From the IMG/VR virus record IMGVR_UViG_3300040856_002284, positions 1-59,200 of that record: a stretch of 59,200 bases of DNA; one strand, written 5' to 3'. How positions within the stretch are numbered: position 1 is the first letter of the stretch; the number at the start of each line of letters is the position of its first letter. The DNA comes from a virus. The position numbers and the translations under genes were made by a program. Shown in pieces: positions 15,102-24,011 of this stretch. The notes under the pieces were generated by a model. The model was not told the DNA's origin. It made no database searches and saw nothing but the letters and a program-made list of their open reading frames with translations.

Positions 15102-16278
15102 AAACTTTTGTATGGCACCTTGGGTGCATATGAGCGTCTGGCAGACTGGAGACGCTTACCCGTGTTGCATTTACGATTGGAATAAACCTATCGGAAATAT
15201 AAACGAAAATGGGTTTAAGGGTGTTTGGAATAGCCATAAGATGCGCCAACTTAGACTTGATATGCTTCAAGATAGAGCCAGTCCAGGTTGTTCTAAATGC
15301 ATTATGTATGATAATCAAGGAATACTAAGTTATAGGTATAAATTTAATAATGAATATATTCACCATTACGATTTAGTAGAAACAACAAAAGAAGATGGCA
15401 GCGTAGATAAATTAAATGTTGCTTACTTTGATGTTAGATTTAGTAATCTTTGTAATATGAAATGTCGAACATGTGGTCCTCATTTTAGCAGTAAATGGGC
15501 AGAAGATACAGAAGGCAAACCTCGTGTTGTAGAAATTAATCACCCAGGTATGTGGGAAGAAATAGAAACAATGCTGCCTAATATAGAAGAAATATATTTT
15601 ACAGGTGGCGAGAGTATGTTTATGGATCAGCACTATAAGTTACTAGATTTGCTTATACAAAACAACTTAAAACCAAAACTAACCTATAATAGCAATGGCA
15701 GTAGATTAAGTCTAAAAAACAAACATATAAAAGATTACTGGAATCACTTTGATAATATATTCTTTGGCATAAGTTTAGATCAAATTGAATCTAAAGCTGA
15801 GTACACTAGACATGGACAACCGTGGAATACTATACTAGAAAATTTACTTTACATTAGAAACGAATTTCCACAGGTAACTATACAACCAAATCCTACAATA
15901 AATGTTTACAATATTTTAAACTTAAGAGAAATAGTGAACTTTTTGTTTAAATATAATCTTGCTACAGATTATGATATAAATTTAAGTAATATTTTAGTAG
16001 GTCCTAACTATTTAAGTTGTACTATATTACCACAAGAACTCAAAGACGTTGCTGTAAAAAAATTAGATCAATTGATTAAGGATTTTGATTACTTTGATAT
16101 GTATCCACAACGTAAAGATTTTTTAACTGATCAAGTTAACAACATAAAAAATTATTTGCAAAGCAAAGATGATACTGATCTTATACCAAAATTTAAAGAA
16201 GAAATGCAAAAGTTAGATAACATAAGGAATGAAAACTTTATAAAAGTATTTCCAGAATTGAGAGTGCTGTATGACTAA
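15085..16278 (+). CDS. Radical SAM protein with N-terminal SPASM-like module (cluster gene 1)
   Basis: 397 residues. N-terminal module: C9, C27-C28, C69xxC72, including an IGNI segment and VWNSHKMRQLR that read like a SPASM domain (normally C-terminal in this superfamily). Then the radical SAM core with C123, C127, C130 and TGGES at 173-177. It would cleave SAM to a 5'-deoxyadenosyl radical; the substrate is unknown. Starts 17 bases inside the previous gene. Closest in the window to the next gene: both begin FCM(A/M)PWVHM. Confidence 0.88.
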   Translation: MDKYGKNFCMAPWVHMSVWQTGDAYPCCIYDWNKPIGNINENGFKGVWNSHKMRQLRLDMLQDRASPGCSKCIMYDNQGILSYRYKFNNEYIHHYDLVETTKEDGSVDKLNVAYFDVRFSNLCNMKCRTCGPHFSSKWAEDTEGKPRVVEINHPGMWEEIETMLPNIEEIYFTGGESMFMDQHYKLLDLLIQNNLKPKLTYNSNGSRLSLKNKHIKDYWNHFDNIFFGISLDQIESKAEYTRHGQPWNTILENLLYIRNEFPQVTIQPNPTINVYNILNLREIVNFLFKYNLATDYDINLSNILVGPNYLSCTILPQELKDVAVKKLDQLIKDFDYFDMYPQRKDFLTDQVNNIKNYLQSKDDTDLIPKFKEEMQKLDNIRNENFIKVFPELRVLYD

Positions 16279-17464
16279 TAAAACTTTTTGCATGATGCCT
16301 TGGGTTCATATGCATCTTTGGCCGGCTGGTTATACATATCCTTGTTGTATGGCAGATCCAGAATTACCTGTTGGTAACACACAAACACAAAGTTTACAAG
16401 ATATTTGGAATGGTCCAGAGATGCGTCAGTTGCGTCTCAATATGCTACAAAACAAACAATCACCCGAATGCCGGCGTTGTTATGAACTTGAAGAAAATGG
16501 TATGTGGACATTGCGTAAGAGCTCAAACGAAAACTTTAAACATCATCAAAACAAAGTTGAAGAAACTAGCGATGATGGCAGTGCAGGTGACATAAACATG
16601 GCATACATGGATATACGTTTCAGTAACCTGTGTAATTTAAAATGTCGTAGTTGTGGTCCGCAATTCAGCAGTAGTTGGTTCGAAGATCACAAACAAACAC
16701 ACGGCGATCCAGGGCATCCTAAAATACTTAAAGTGCGTGATGACATGTTGAGCTTTATGGATGAACTAGATCCGTTGCTTGAAAGTGTAGAACGTGTATA
16801 TTGGGCAGGCGGTGAACCATTGATAACAGACGAACACTATAGAATACTTGACAAATGGATTGCTATGGGTAAACGTGATGTTAAAATGGATTATACGACA
16901 AATTTTACACAAATGCGTTACAAACGTAAAACAGCATTTGAATATTGGAATGCGTTTGAAAATGTGCGTGTAGCAGCAAGTTTAGATGCTAATCATGCCC
17001 GCGGTGAATACTTGCGTAAAAATATGGACTGGGCACAGGTTGTGCAAAACCGTCGTGATATGATTGAGCAGTGTCCTCAAGTGTATTTTGAAATTACGCC
17101 AACGGTTAGTGTTTACAATGTTTTCAATCTACCCGACTTCCACAAAGAATGGATAGAAGAAGGGTTATTAGAACCTCAAAACATACGAATTAATATTTTA
17201 TTAGATCCTACTTACATGCGTTTAAGTTTATTACCACCTTGGTTAAAAGATAAAGTTAGATTAAGATACATGGAGCATTTAAAGTATTTAGACCAATTTG
17301 ATAATATAAATGAAGTAAAAAACAATTACGAAAGTATTTTAAAATTTTTAAGTGACGATCATTCAGACGAAATAAAAATGTTTTTATTTAAAACAAAGCG
17401 TATGGATATGGTTAGGCAAGAAAGTTTTCAAAAAATATTTCCAGAACTAAGAGATATAGAATGA
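16271..17464 (+). CDS. Radical SAM protein with N-terminal SPASM-like module (cluster gene 2)
   Basis: 397 residues, same architecture and same length as cluster gene 1: C7, C25-C26, C67xxC70, then CNLKCRSC with C121, C125, C128 and AGGEP near residue 180. The radical SAM motif is followed by GPQFSSSW as in gene 1 (GPHFSSKW). Overlaps gene 1 by 8 bases. Probably a tandem duplicate that has diverged. Confidence 0.88.
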   Translation: MTNKTFCMMPWVHMHLWPAGYTYPCCMADPELPVGNTQTQSLQDIWNGPEMRQLRLNMLQNKQSPECRRCYELEENGMWTLRKSSNENFKHHQNKVEETSDDGSAGDINMAYMDIRFSNLCNLKCRSCGPQFSSSWFEDHKQTHGDPGHPKILKVRDDMLSFMDELDPLLESVERVYWAGGEPLITDEHYRILDKWIAMGKRDVKMDYTTNFTQMRYKRKTAFEYWNAFENVRVAASLDANHARGEYLRKNMDWAQVVQNRRDMIEQCPQVYFEITPTVSVYNVFNLPDFHKEWIEEGLLEPQNIRINILLDPTYMRLSLLPPWLKDKVRLRYMEHLKYLDQFDNINEVKNNYESILKFLSDDHSDEIKMFLFKTKRMDMVRQESFQKIFPELRDIE

Positions 17465-18669
17465 ACGACACATATTGTGTATACCCATTTATAAACGTAC
17501 ATACAAACACAGACGGAAGATGTAAATTATGCTGTCATGTTTATAGCGAAGATTATATACAGGCAGACGGACATGACGCTGTGTTAGGCAAAGACCGTTG
17601 GGAAAATATTTGGAATGGCGAATACATGTTAAATGTACGAGCTAATATGTTAGCAGGAAAGCCTGTTAAAGAATGTAGTCGCTGCTACGAGCACGAAGAA
17701 AAAGGTTTACAAAGCAGTAGGCAATGGGCAAACGCTAACTATAAAGCGCCATTACTGCATAGCAATCCTACTCACCTGGAACTTAGGCTTGGTAATCACT
17801 GCAACTTAAAGTGTAATAGTTGTTGGAGTGTTAGCAGCGACAACATTTACAAAGAACGCAAAAAGATTATGAGCAAAGAGCGTTTACCTACTTGGTTGCA
17901 TGATCAATGGGCACACGAAATACGCAGTGTAGAAGAACACGACTGGCAATGGTATGAAACACAAGAGTTTCGTGACTTTGTAGATACGGTAGCACCTACA
18001 TTAGAACGTTTGTACATGACAGGTGGAGAGCCTACCCTTATACAAGCAAACCAGTATGTGTTGGATAAACTTGTTGAAGTTAGCAATACAAAATGTCATG
18101 TTGCATGGACTACAAACATGACAACATGGCCAGAAGGATTTTATGATAAACTAGATTTCTTTAACAGCAGTGAAGTACAGATGAGTATAGATGGATATGG
18201 TGATCATAACATGTATATCCGCTATCCTACAGATTGGAACAAAGTTGAAGAAAACTTTGCAAAAGCAATGACACTGCCGGAAAAAGTACAACTCAAAATT
18301 TATTTTGTATATCAAGCATGGAATGTGTTTGATGTTGCACCATTAGTAAAGTGGCTAGAAAGCACACAAACAAGGCGTGTTGACTTTGTGCCTATCTTCT
18401 TAGAGCATCCTGATCAATTACATAGTTGTGTATGGCCTAACGAAATTTTGCATAAAGCATTAGATGATTTGCGTATGATTAAAACAACACACCATAAAGA
18501 TCCTGTACAAAGAATCATTAACTACACACTTAATACGGATAAATACAGCGTAGAAAACATAAAACGTATGAAGCAATTTATTGCTATAAATGACAAATAT
18601 AGAAAACACAAGTTTAGTACTATATTTCCATTGTTAGATTTAATATTGGAAACTGAATGCAAGATATAA
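17461..18669 (+). CDS. Radical SAM protein with N-terminal SPASM-like module (cluster gene 3)
   Basis: 402 residues: C6, C21, C24-C25, C72xxC75, then HCNLKCNSC (C114, C118, C121) and TGGEP near residue 185. The extra C21 differs from its paralogues. ATGA overlap with gene 2. The His-Cys and similar pairs use TGC after a codon ending AC, part of the ACTGT avoidance described in the findings. Confidence 0.88.
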   Translation: MNDTYCVYPFINVHTNTDGRCKLCCHVYSEDYIQADGHDAVLGKDRWENIWNGEYMLNVRANMLAGKPVKECSRCYEHEEKGLQSSRQWANANYKAPLLHSNPTHLELRLGNHCNLKCNSCWSVSSDNIYKERKKIMSKERLPTWLHDQWAHEIRSVEEHDWQWYETQEFRDFVDTVAPTLERLYMTGGEPTLIQANQYVLDKLVEVSNTKCHVAWTTNMTTWPEGFYDKLDFFNSSEVQMSIDGYGDHNMYIRYPTDWNKVEENFAKAMTLPEKVQLKIYFVYQAWNVFDVAPLVKWLESTQTRRVDFVPIFLEHPDQLHSCVWPNEILHKALDDLRMIKTTHHKDPVQRIINYTLNTDKYSVENIKRMKQFIAINDKYRKHKFSTIFPLLDLILETECKI

Positions 18670-19649
18670 AAGCTATTATTCCAGCAAAGGATAAATGGGT
18701 AAGTTTAGTTTGGCAGGTTAATGATTGGTGCAACTTCCGTTGCACTTATTGTTCAGAATGGAATTGGGCGGGCCGTAATAAAAACGATAGCGATATAGAT
18801 ACTATTGTAAACACACTTGAACGTATTATCAAAACATATCAAGATAAAGGTTACAGATATTTTAAATTATATCTCAGTGGAGGAGAACCAACCTACTGGG
18901 CAGCATTGTTACCTGTCGTAAACAAGTTTAGAGAAATGGTAGAGTGGCCTGGTAGCAGTGTAGGCATTAACACAAACTTCAGTAGACCGTTGAGTTGGTG
19001 GGAAGAACATCATCACTTGTTTGAAGATGTTGTTGCAAGTTATCATCCTGAATGGACAAAAGAAGAAAAGTACATGATCAACTACAAGTTTCTACAAGAT
19101 AAGAAGAACTACTTGTGTAGTCGTGTAATGATGCAAAAAGAAAACTTCCAACAATGTGTGGATTTTACACAGCGTATAAAAGACGAATGCGACAATTACA
19201 TAATTGAATACGCACCTGTGTATGATGCATTACGTCCAAGCACTGATCCTTATCATTATGATGATCCGGAACAACTTGCATTTATTAAAAGTCACACTAC
19301 AGATAGACAACAAAAAATAGAAATAAAAAAGCAACCTAACTATGCATGGGCAAAAACTTGGTTTGAAGATGATAGTATAGAACCAATTGACACAAATGCT
19401 ATTATTGTAGAAGGCAAAAACTTTTTCAAAGGATGGACTTGTAACATACATGAAAGTTTACACATACATCCAAACGGAAACATTCAACAAGCCAGTTGCG
19501 GTGTAGGTCCTATAGTAGGCAACATTGTGCGTGGAGAGTTTAACGATTTGCTTACCGAAGGCGTAATTTGTCCAAAACATCATTGTCATTGTGCTGCTGA
19601 CTTTAACATCACCAAAGCAAGGCCTGAATATGCAAAAGAAATACAATAA
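18657..19649 (+). CDS. Radical SAM protein with C-terminal cysteine cluster (cluster gene 4)
   Basis: 330 residues and different in plan: the radical SAM motif CNFRCTYC (C25, C29, C32) is at the very start, SGGEP follows near residue 75, and the extra cysteines are at the C-terminus (GWTC, QASCG, ICPKHHCHC), i.e. a conventional C-terminal auxiliary-cluster position. Probably performs a different step from its neighbours. It does not show the CX14CX2C pattern of QueE-type enzymes, so a queuosine role is unlikely. Overlaps gene 3 by 13 bases. Confidence 0.85.
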   Translation: MQDIKAIIPAKDKWVSLVWQVNDWCNFRCTYCSEWNWAGRNKNDSDIDTIVNTLERIIKTYQDKGYRYFKLYLSGGEPTYWAALLPVVNKFREMVEWPGSSVGINTNFSRPLSWWEEHHHLFEDVVASYHPEWTKEEKYMINYKFLQDKKNYLCSRVMMQKENFQQCVDFTQRIKDECDNYIIEYAPVYDALRPSTDPYHYDDPEQLAFIKSHTTDRQQKIEIKKQPNYAWAKTWFEDDSIEPIDTNAIIVEGKNFFKGWTCNIHESLHIHPNGNIQQASCGVGPIVGNIVRGEFNDLLTEGVICPKHHCHCAADFNITKARPEYAKEIQ

Positions 19650-20982
19650 AGATACATATTGTCATAGTGCTATGCATAGTTTTAGTTTACACAGCAATGG
19701 TAGAACTAGACCCTGTTGTGTAAGTAAAGTTCATACATCAAAATTTATGCCAGGAACAGATGTTCAACGATATCCTGCCTATTCATCTAATCCAGATCAT
19801 TATCAAGTTGCTGCGGACATAGAAGAATTTGTAAATGACGATAGTCTAAAACAAATTAGGAAACAAATGCTAAACGGTGAGAAGCCTGATGCTTGTAAAG
19901 AATGTTTTAACTTAGAACAAAAAGGTATAAAAAGTTTTAGACAATTACATAATGATGACCACATTGAAGATATTGATACAACATTAGAAAACATAAACGA
20001 AGATGGCAGTGTTGATATTAAGGCAATAAATTATTTAGATGTTACACTAGGAAATGTTTGCAATTTAAAATGTCGTACTTGTAATCCTTGGGCTAGTCAT
20101 AGTTGGTTAGATGAAGCACCAACCGTACCTCATAATGAATTTACAAAAACTACTTATATTGTAAGTAAAATGAGCAGCCAAAATCCGTGGTTTTTACAAG
20201 CATTTGAAACAGGATTTTTTGACGAAGTTCTACCTAATGTATCCACAATCAACTTTTTAGGAGGTGAACCTTTAGTTGTAAAAGAACATTATGCTTGGTT
20301 AGAAAAAATTGTAAAAATGGGTTATTCAAAAAACATAACATTACAATACAACAGCAATGGCACAACCATACCAAAAAAAATACTAGATGTATGGAAAAAT
20401 TTTAAACAGATTGTTTTGAGTTTAAGCATAGATGCAGTTGACGAATTAGCGTATTACGTTAGACATCCTAGTAAATGGCATGTAATACAGCGTAATGTAG
20501 GTAAGTTAGCAATTTACACAAGAACAAATTCAAACCTAAGTGTGCAAACTCATGTAACTTTAAGCAGCTTAAACATTCATGCACTACCTAAAATTATTGC
20601 ATGGTGCGGACAAAATTACAAGACCTGGAATCACATTGATAAATCTGATAACAACAATTGGAGACATCATGGGTATGAAAACTTTTTACCTCATTTCAAT
20701 ATAGTTGAACGCCCTTACAACATGCACATGTGTCATATACCAGATAATGTTAAAAGTGACATGTGTAAAATGTTAGACGATCTATATAAGAGTTTAAAAA
20801 ATTCATCTATACCAGAATGGGAAAAACATAGTTTAGAAAACATTTTAAATTTAAAAAACATAATTAACCAACCTCGTAGTGAAAAAGAATGGAACAACTT
20901 TTTGGACAACACAAAAGCCAGTGACAGGTTTAGAAATGTAAACATAACTGATTACGTTCCTTGGATTAAAGAATGCATGTAA
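19630..20982 (+). CDS. Radical SAM protein with N-terminal SPASM-like module (cluster gene 5)
   Basis: 450 residues from ATG 19630, 20 bases inside the previous gene; an in-frame ATG at 19591 is possible but would add residues that the paralogues lack. C11, C29-C30, C89xxC92, then CNLKCRTC (C144, C148, C151) and LGGEP near 215. Longer than the other members, with an extra stretch between CC and CxxC and a longer C-terminus. Confidence 0.86.
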   Translation: MQKKYNKDTYCHSAMHSFSLHSNGRTRPCCVSKVHTSKFMPGTDVQRYPAYSSNPDHYQVAADIEEFVNDDSLKQIRKQMLNGEKPDACKECFNLEQKGIKSFRQLHNDDHIEDIDTTLENINEDGSVDIKAINYLDVTLGNVCNLKCRTCNPWASHSWLDEAPTVPHNEFTKTTYIVSKMSSQNPWFLQAFETGFFDEVLPNVSTINFLGGEPLVVKEHYAWLEKIVKMGYSKNITLQYNSNGTTIPKKILDVWKNFKQIVLSLSIDAVDELAYYVRHPSKWHVIQRNVGKLAIYTRTNSNLSVQTHVTLSSLNIHALPKIIAWCGQNYKTWNHIDKSDNNNWRHHGYENFLPHFNIVERPYNMHMCHIPDNVKSDMCKMLDDLYKSLKNSSIPEWEKHSLENILNLKNIINQPRSEKEWNNFLDNTKASDRFRNVNITDYVPWIKECM

Positions 20983-21692
20983 TATATAGAAAAACACTTG
21001 CAAAAAACTTTAGATACACAACAAACATTTATAATCATCGCTATGGGTGTAACGACGAAGAAGCAAAAAATAAAAATACATTAGAATTGTACATAAACAA
21101 GGCAAAAATGTATTATGTATCGCAACAGATCAAACCAAACACATATTTTTACTTGGAATTGGTCAATGTTTCGCTAGGGTATTTTGCAGTTGTTGTAGCA
21201 ATAGCAGAATTACAATGCATAATTACAAACAACAAAAACGAAGCCGACATAACAATCGATAGGATTGAATTAGATAATATTTTAAGTTATAATATTGTTG
21301 ATAGTAAAAAATGCACTAGTGTAAATAAAAAAATTCCTACTATGGATACACCTTTATATAAAAGGTTTGATAAAACATATACACATAGAGAATGTTTTGA
21401 TGCTAGTAGAATAAATTTTGATGATATAAAAGGCGAAGTGTTAATAGTTTCTAATGATACTTTGATACATAACCTTCTTAATGTATTGTTTCCTGTGTTA
21501 ATCAATTCTAATATTGGCAATAGACTAGCACTTGGTTATTATAACTTTGAAGATGCTAAACATAAAATTGCACACACAGCCATACATCATAGTATTGATC
21601 AAATATTCTTGCCAAGTGGTGTTGATTCAAGTGTAAAAAAAGAAATAGAAAATATTACACCAAATGTAAAAATTAGGTATTTTTGTTATTGA
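20973..21692 (+). CDS. Unknown protein closing the radical SAM run
   Basis: 239 residues, no confident family. The hydrophobic stretch near 65-85 and the order HNLLNVLFPVL ... QIFLPSG ... NVKI in the last third faintly resemble the middle of adenylate-forming (ANL) enzymes, but the ATP loop and the C-terminal domain are absent. Overlaps gene 5 by 10 bases, so it is made together with the radical SAM enzymes and may be a partner. It is followed directly by a new promoter. Confidence 0.5.
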   Translation: MHVIYRKTLAKNFRYTTNIYNHRYGCNDEEAKNKNTLELYINKAKMYYVSQQIKPNTYFYLELVNVSLGYFAVVVAIAELQCIITNNKNEADITIDRIELDNILSYNIVDSKKCTSVNKKIPTMDTPLYKRFDKTYTHRECFDASRINFDDIKGEVLIVSNDTLIHNLLNVLFPVLINSNIGNRLALGYYNFEDAKHKIAHTAIHHSIDQIFLPSGVDSSVKKEIENITPNVKIRYFCY

Positions 21693-21734
21693 CAACGCTG
21701 TTTTTTTATGCTACAAAACACGAACTAGCATAAA
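21689..21734 (+). promoter_or_regulatory. Promoter inside a ribosome-site-sequestering inverted repeat
   Basis: TTGACA (21689-21694), 17-base spacer, TACAAA (21712-21717). Perfect 9-bp repeat TTTATGCTA (21705-21713) / TAGCATAAA (21726-21734), extendable by two G-U pairs over the AAAGGAG ribosome site of the gene at 21745. The left arm overlaps the -10 box and would be missing from RNA started at about 21724. Confidence 0.65.
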
Positions 21735-21744
21735 GGAGCAAGCA

Positions 21745-21933
21745 ATGAAAAATGTAATTCTTAAAAACGGTGACGATAGTGTTGCAGTAACCGTAAAACG
21801 GCGAAAGAAACAGGCAACATTTACCTTTTATCAAGGTACAGATTTTCTTATGGAGAAAATTTATGATGATCTAAAACCTGCTGAAAAAGAATATAATATG
21901 CTAGTAACAAATGGATATGAAATTGCTTTCTAG
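21745..21933 (+). CDS. Phage protein of unknown function, 62 aa
   Basis: Small basic protein with strand-like N-terminal half (VAVTVKRRKKQATFTF). No domain recognised. Excellent ribosome site AAAGGAG. Confidence 0.65.
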   Translation: MKNVILKNGDDSVAVTVKRRKKQATFTFYQGTDFLMEKIYDDLKPAEKEYNMLVTNGYEIAF

Positions 21934-21942
21934 GAGGGCACC

Positions 21943-22461
21943 ATGAATACATGGGTAATAAGTGATACACACTTTAATCACGCTAACATATTAACATTCA
22001 AAGATTATGCTGGCAAACCTCCTAGAGTGTTTGACAATGTAGAACATATGAACGAGTGTATGATGGACAATTGGGTTGATTGTGTTAAACCAAACGACAC
22101 TATCTACCACTTAGGCGATGTGTTGTTTGGTATGGATAAAGTTGAATGGTTGGAAAATAACTTTGCCAAGTTGCCTGGTAAGAAAAAACTTATCTTAGGC
22201 AATCATGACAATCCAAAGTTTCTTGCACCTTTCTTTAAGGATATAATGCTTTGGAGAGATATGAGTGACATAGGATTGTTGTTGAGCCATACGCCGCAAC
22301 ACGCAAGTACACTTGCAGAGTCGCACAGATTTGGTACTGACCCAATACTAAACGTTCACGGACACATACACAGCAACCCTTCACCAGAAGGACCATACAA
22401 ATGTGTGTGTGTTGAGCAAACTAATTTTTCACCGGTCAACTTAGATTCACTTTTAGGTTGA
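21943..22461 (+). CDS. Calcineurin-like metallophosphoesterase
   Basis: 172 residues. All metal-binding blocks are present: D8-x-H10 (SDTHFNH), GD at 58-59, GNHD at 86-89, H116, and GHIH at 140-143. Small phage-type phosphoesterase, probably acting on phosphodiesters or cyclic/linear nucleotides. TAGGAGGG precedes the ATG. Confidence 0.85.
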   Translation: MNTWVISDTHFNHANILTFKDYAGKPPRVFDNVEHMNECMMDNWVDCVKPNDTIYHLGDVLFGMDKVEWLENNFAKLPGKKKLILGNHDNPKFLAPFFKDIMLWRDMSDIGLLLSHTPQHASTLAESHRFGTDPILNVHGHIHSNPSPEGPYKCVCVEQTNFSPVNLDSLLG

Positions 22462-22535
22462 CCACCTACACAATATAGTGTATGTTATACACATAGCGCA
22501 TTTGGTAGTCGGGAGGCAAATGCCCAACTTAAAGG
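22450..22535 (+). promoter_or_regulatory. Promoter inside an 11-bp ribosome-site-sequestering pairing
   Basis: TTGACC (22458-22463), 17-base spacer, TATGTT (22481-22486). CTTTTAGGTTG (22450-22460) can pair over its full 11 bases (two G-U) with CAACTTAAAGG (22525-22535), which holds the ribosome site of the gene at 22544. A second perfect 7-bp hairpin GCATTTG (22498-22504) / CAAATGC (22517-22523) sits inside. Confidence 0.6.
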
Positions 22536-22543
22536 AAAACGTT

Positions 22544-22798
22544 ATGAATAGAGTTACTAAAAAATTCTTACTAAAACTTGCACCAATTGCTATTGGAGTT
22601 GTATACACATGGATCGCCTTGGAAATTGGTGGTTTTGTAGCCAAAATGTATGGAGATCCTTTGTATGGATTGCTCACTATAGGATTCATGGTTATAGGCC
22701 CTATGGTGGGTTATATGCTACGTGAAACTTGGTTACAAGCCAAGCGTGAAGTAGAATGGGAAAATCGTGAACTAGTTAACAACATCAAAGATGCTTGA
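22544..22798 (+). CDS. Small two-helix membrane protein, 84 aa
   Basis: ATG 22544 after AAAGGA; an upstream in-frame ATG at 22478 lacks a ribosome site. Two hydrophobic segments (about 12-34 and 40-58) and a charged C-terminal tail. Function unknown. Confidence 0.65.
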   Translation: MNRVTKKFLLKLAPIAIGVVYTWIALEIGGFVAKMYGDPLYGLLTIGFMVIGPMVGYMLRETWLQAKREVEWENRELVNNIKDA

Positions 22799-23108
22799 CG
22801 AACACGCAGCGAAGATATTCGAAAAGAATATCAATATGATGGTGCCATGGTATCTCATGGCATCATATGCCTACTATAAACAAGACGATGCTATCTTCTC
22901 GGATGGCTTCTTTGACGAAATGGGCAAAACAATGTTGGCTGTTTGGGATGATATAGAACACTTCCACAAAGAACATATTAGCATAGGCGATTTAGAAGCA
23001 GGCACTTTCTTGGGCGAGTATCCAAGTCGTGTAGAAGGTGGATTGGCAGAAGTGCGCAAAAAGTTTTACAACAAAAACGGCTCAGTAAAAAAGAATGTAA
23101 AGGTATGA
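22791..23108 (+). CDS. Phage protein with faint NAD+ DNA-ligase Ia-like segment, 105 aa
   Basis: The stretch ASYAYYKQDDAIFSDGFFDE (residues 24-43) resembles the helix pair of the NAD+-binding Ia domain of bacterial DNA ligases (YYxxDxPxxSDxxYD), and LEAGTFLGEYPS follows. Too short to be a ligase. Conserved-looking small protein, role unknown. Confidence 0.5.
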   Translation: MLDEHAAKIFEKNINMMVPWYLMASYAYYKQDDAIFSDGFFDEMGKTMLAVWDDIEHFHKEHISIGDLEAGTFLGEYPSRVEGGLAEVRKKFYNKNGSVKKNVKV

Positions 23109-23356
23109 TTTACAAACTTGGAACAATAATGGGACACATTGGACACGCTCCTCCTGAATCAGAACCTTGGTCTAGTCTCAAAACGCTGGGCATTGATGTA
23201 GCGTTGGCAAAACGAGCAGTGCATAAACTCTACTTCGAGGAGGCGTTGGGTTATGTTGACGGATTTGCTACCTATCACGATGTGTTCTTCATCCCTAACG
23301 ATACAAAACACGGAAGTCTATTTGCTATGAAATACGGAACAAAGATTGATGATTGA
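23105..23356 (+). CDS. Phage protein of unknown function, 83 aa
   Basis: Starts in an ATGA overlap. No domain recognised. Codon use here (more G/C) differs a little from the very AT-rich radical SAM run. Confidence 0.6.
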   Translation: MIYKLGTIMGHIGHAPPESEPWSSLKTLGIDVALAKRAVHKLYFEEALGYVDGFATYHDVFFIPNDTKHGSLFAMKYGTKIDD

Positions 23357-23582
23357 AGTGCCGTTTAATATTGAAAGACACGATGCTGAAAGCCACAATC
23401 CGTTGAGCACTTGGATTCAACGCAACTGGAATATGCCTTGGCTAAACTATCTGCTGGAGAATACTCAAGGGATTGATACAGAACACTACTATGACCCGCC
23501 TACTGACCAGTACCGTGTGACTTTTAAGTTTAACTTGGACCCAAAGAAAGAAACATTCTATAGGATTAAATATGGCTCGTAA
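23349..23582 (+). CDS. Phage protein of unknown function, 77 aa
   Basis: ATG 23349 preferred over TTG 23346. Trp/Asn-rich, C-terminal beta-like stretch. Overlaps both neighbours by 8-11 bases. Confidence 0.6.
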   Translation: MIEVPFNIERHDAESHNPLSTWIQRNWNMPWLNYLLENTQGIDTEHYYDPPTDQYRVTFKFNLDPKKETFYRIKYGS

Positions 23583-23802
23583 ATACGACATTCCAAAAAC
23601 ATTTGAGATTGATAGCGAGATTGCTGATGTTCTTGCTATCCAAAGTCTCAAGCAGCACTACAACTATACAATAAGTGACTTGGACAATTTTGTGTTACAC
23701 CAAAAAGGGCATCCTGAGGACTACGATCGTAACCTCAGACTCAAACACGCTATCGAAATAGTTCTTGACTACTACGGCGTTCAACTATATAGTAAGACAT
23801 AA
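23572..23802 (+). CDS. Phage protein of unknown function, 76 aa
   Basis: Mostly helical, charged, with no motif. Overlaps the preceding gene by 11 bases. Confidence 0.62.
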   Translation: MARKYDIPKTFEIDSEIADVLAIQSLKQHYNYTISDLDNFVLHQKGHPEDYDRNLRLKHAIEIVLDYYGVQLYSKT

Positions 23803-23816
23803 CAAAGGAGAATGTG

Positions 23817-24011
23817 ATGTCTAAGTATGGTCCGAGAGTTTATGCTAGTGAAATAGTAAATACAAAAAAGCATTGGGCAGTAGGCACCGTTTGGACTGCT
23901 GAAGGCGGCAAAGGCATTTATCACATTGAAATGAAGGACAATGGCTTTACGTGTGATTGTCCAGCATTCAAAAAATGTAAGCATATAAAAGCAGTTGAGG
24001 AGGCATTTTAA
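23817..24011 (+). CDS. Stand-alone SWIM zinc-finger protein, 64 aa
   Basis: The C-terminal half carries CxC-x(n)-CxH (FTCDCPAFKKCKHIKAVE, residues 44-61), the SWIM zinc-finger signature, usually a nucleic-acid- or protein-binding element inside larger ATPases and transposases. Here it is almost the whole protein. ATG 23817 chosen over GTG 23814; AAAGGAG upstream. Confidence 0.7.
   Translation: MSKYGPRVYASEIVNTKKHWAVGTVWTAEGGKGIYHIEMKDNGFTCDCPAFKKCKHIKAVEEAF

Noticed and set aside
18657-19649. QueE role for the radical SAM gene with C-terminal cysteines
   Set aside because: It has the usual CxxxCxxC and an auxiliary-cluster C-terminus, is longer than QueE, and is 6 kb from the QueD-like gene.
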